Assembly (NCBI GenBank): GCA_025449615.1
Contig: JANWJA010000102.1
Location: 1-6,813 of the forward strand
Length of the DNA: 6,813 bases
From: Methyloceanibacter sp.
GTDB lineage: Bacteria > Pseudomonadota > Alphaproteobacteria > Rhizobiales > Methyloligellaceae
Direction of reading: 5' to 3'
Shown here: positions 6,362 through 6,813 of the stretch, in pieces
Position numbering within the stretch: position 1 is the stretch's first letter
How the letters are laid out: the number at the start of each line of letters is the position of its first letter
The notes under the pieces: model-generated
Databases searched by the model: none
Told to the model about the DNA's origin: nothing
Seen by the model: the letters and a program-made list of their open reading frames with translations, nothing else
Position numbers and translations under genes: made by a program

Positions 6362-6364
6362 GTA

Positions 6365-6655
6365 TCAGCCTGTCGGCAAAACCCTGAAGCCCGGCGGTAC
6401 CGAGCCGCCTTCGTGCAGCACGATCACCGCATTGACCATCGCATCGGGCGGCCCAGCAAGGCAGCGCTCCAGCATCTCCTCGACGTAATTCGCAGGGCCC
6501 GAGAAGACTGCCTCGACGCTACCGTCCATGCTGTTGCGCACCGAGCCATCGAGGCCAAGCTCTCGCGCATTCTGCTCGGTCCAGGCGCGATAGAACACGC
6601 CCTGCACCATTCCTTCGATCCTGACGGTAACTGTCCTGGTATCGTCGTGAGCCAT
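6365..6655 (-). CDS. acyP: Acylphosphatase
   Basis: Acylphosphatases hydrolyse the carboxyl-phosphate bond of acyl phosphates; the physiological substrate in bacteria is usually unknown. The 96 residues (from ATG at 6655) are the normal size for the single domain. The signature VQGVFYRAWTEQNARELGL contains the phosphate-binding Arg (R23), and GSVRNSMDGSVEAVFSG contains the catalytic Asn (N41). VFYR replaces the more common VGFR, a tolerated variation. The ATG lies two bases after the stop of the upstream carboxylase gene; a GTG two codons earlier (6661) overlaps that stop, and either start implies translational coupling. The ribosome site is weak, AAGTGAGA, which includes the upstream stop. 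It is probably co-transcribed with the carboxylase gene. It meets lipB tail to tail with 3 bp between stops. Confidence 0.95.
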   Translation of the reverse strand: MAHDDTRTVTVRIEGMVQGVFYRAWTEQNARELGLDGSVRNSMDGSVEAVFSGPANYVEEMLERCLAGPPDAMVNAVIVLHEGGSVPPGFRVLPTG

Positions 6656-6657
6656 TC

Positions 6658-6813
6658 TCACTTAAATTCGAGGATCACCGCGTCGACATTGAGGCTGTCG
6701 CCAGGCCTGGCCTTGATCTTTGCCACGATGCCGACCCGCTCGGCCTTCAACACGTTCTCCATCTTCATCTCATCGACCACGCAGAGCGCCTCACCGGCGG
6801 CGACCTGCTGTCC
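6658..6813 (-). CDS. pccA: Biotin carboxylase alpha chain, biotinyl-domain C-terminus (probable propionyl-CoA carboxylase)
   Basis: Only the last 51 residues are visible; the rest lies beyond the right edge. They form the second half of a biotinyl domain. The attachment motif is VVDEMKMENVL, with the acceptor lysine 34 residues from the C-terminus, the usual distance. The sequence after it, KAERVGIVAKIKARPGDSL followed by NVDAVILEFK, resembles PccA (propionyl-CoA carboxylase alpha) more than AccB or methylcrotonyl-CoA carboxylase; that choice is from memory of the families and is not certain. PccA carboxylates biotin with ATP and bicarbonate, and the beta subunit passes the CO2 to propionyl-CoA. 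The motif has Glu where almost all biotinyl domains have Ala (AMKM). The stop TGA (6660-6658) is followed two bases later by the acyP ATG. Confidence 0.85.
   Translation of the reverse strand, partial: GQQVAAGEALCVVDEMKMENVLKAERVGIVAKIKARPGDSLNVDAVILEFK

Noticed and set aside
6393..6409. GGCGG-TACCGAG-CCGCC hairpin downstream of lipB
   Set aside because: It is inside the acyP coding sequence and lacks a T tail, so it is not supported as a lipB terminator.
5714..6813. A functional cofactor cluster linking lipB with the biotin carboxylase
   Set aside because: LipB and biotin ligase share a fold, but lipB is convergent with acyP-pccA and not co-transcribed; nearness alone is not evidence.

Overview
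This is a GC-rich, densely packed chromosomal segment that looks like an alphaproteobacterium, most likely of the order Hyphomicrobiales/Rhizobiales. That placement is inferred from a DUF1489 gene (a family I know mainly from Alphaproteobacteria), a solo panC, the type of polysaccharide deacetylase, and codon use. I see no transposase, phage gene, integrase, CRISPR array or rRNA. The window reads as core metabolism and envelope housekeeping, not an accessory island.

Layout from left to right: (1) the N-terminal 143 residues of a von Willebrand factor A domain protein on the minus strand, running off the left edge; (2) panC (pantothenate synthetase, plus strand), divergent from it; (3) a DUF1489 protein on the minus strand, convergent with panC across 6 bp; (4) a YdcF/ElyC-like DUF218 membrane protein and, upstream of it, the Mg2+ channel gene mgtE, both on the minus strand; (5) a secreted NodB-type polysaccharide deacetylase on the plus strand, divergent from mgtE; (6) tRNA-Leu(GAG) on the minus strand, 14 bp from the deacetylase stop; (7) lipB (octanoyltransferase, plus strand); (8) acyP (acylphosphatase, minus strand), convergent with lipB across 3 bp; (9) the C-terminal 51 residues of a biotin-dependent carboxylase alpha chain (probably pccA), with acyP starting two bases after its stop.

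The genes do not form one pathway. PanC makes pantothenate for CoA, LipB starts lipoate attachment to 2-oxoacid dehydrogenases, and PccA carries biotin, so three cofactor-linked functions lie within 7 kb. YdcF and the deacetylase act at the envelope, and MgtE supplies Mg2+. The only pair with strong evidence of shared expression is pccA-acyP.

The unexplained signal is mostly in the short non-coding gaps. Paired stem-loops lie before panC, a nested dyad lies before the DUF1489 gene, and two stem-loops lie between mgtE and ydcF. lipB has no Shine-Dalgarno sequence and may be leaderless. The carboxylase has a Glu where the biotin motif usually has Ala. I found no convincing new multi-gene system.
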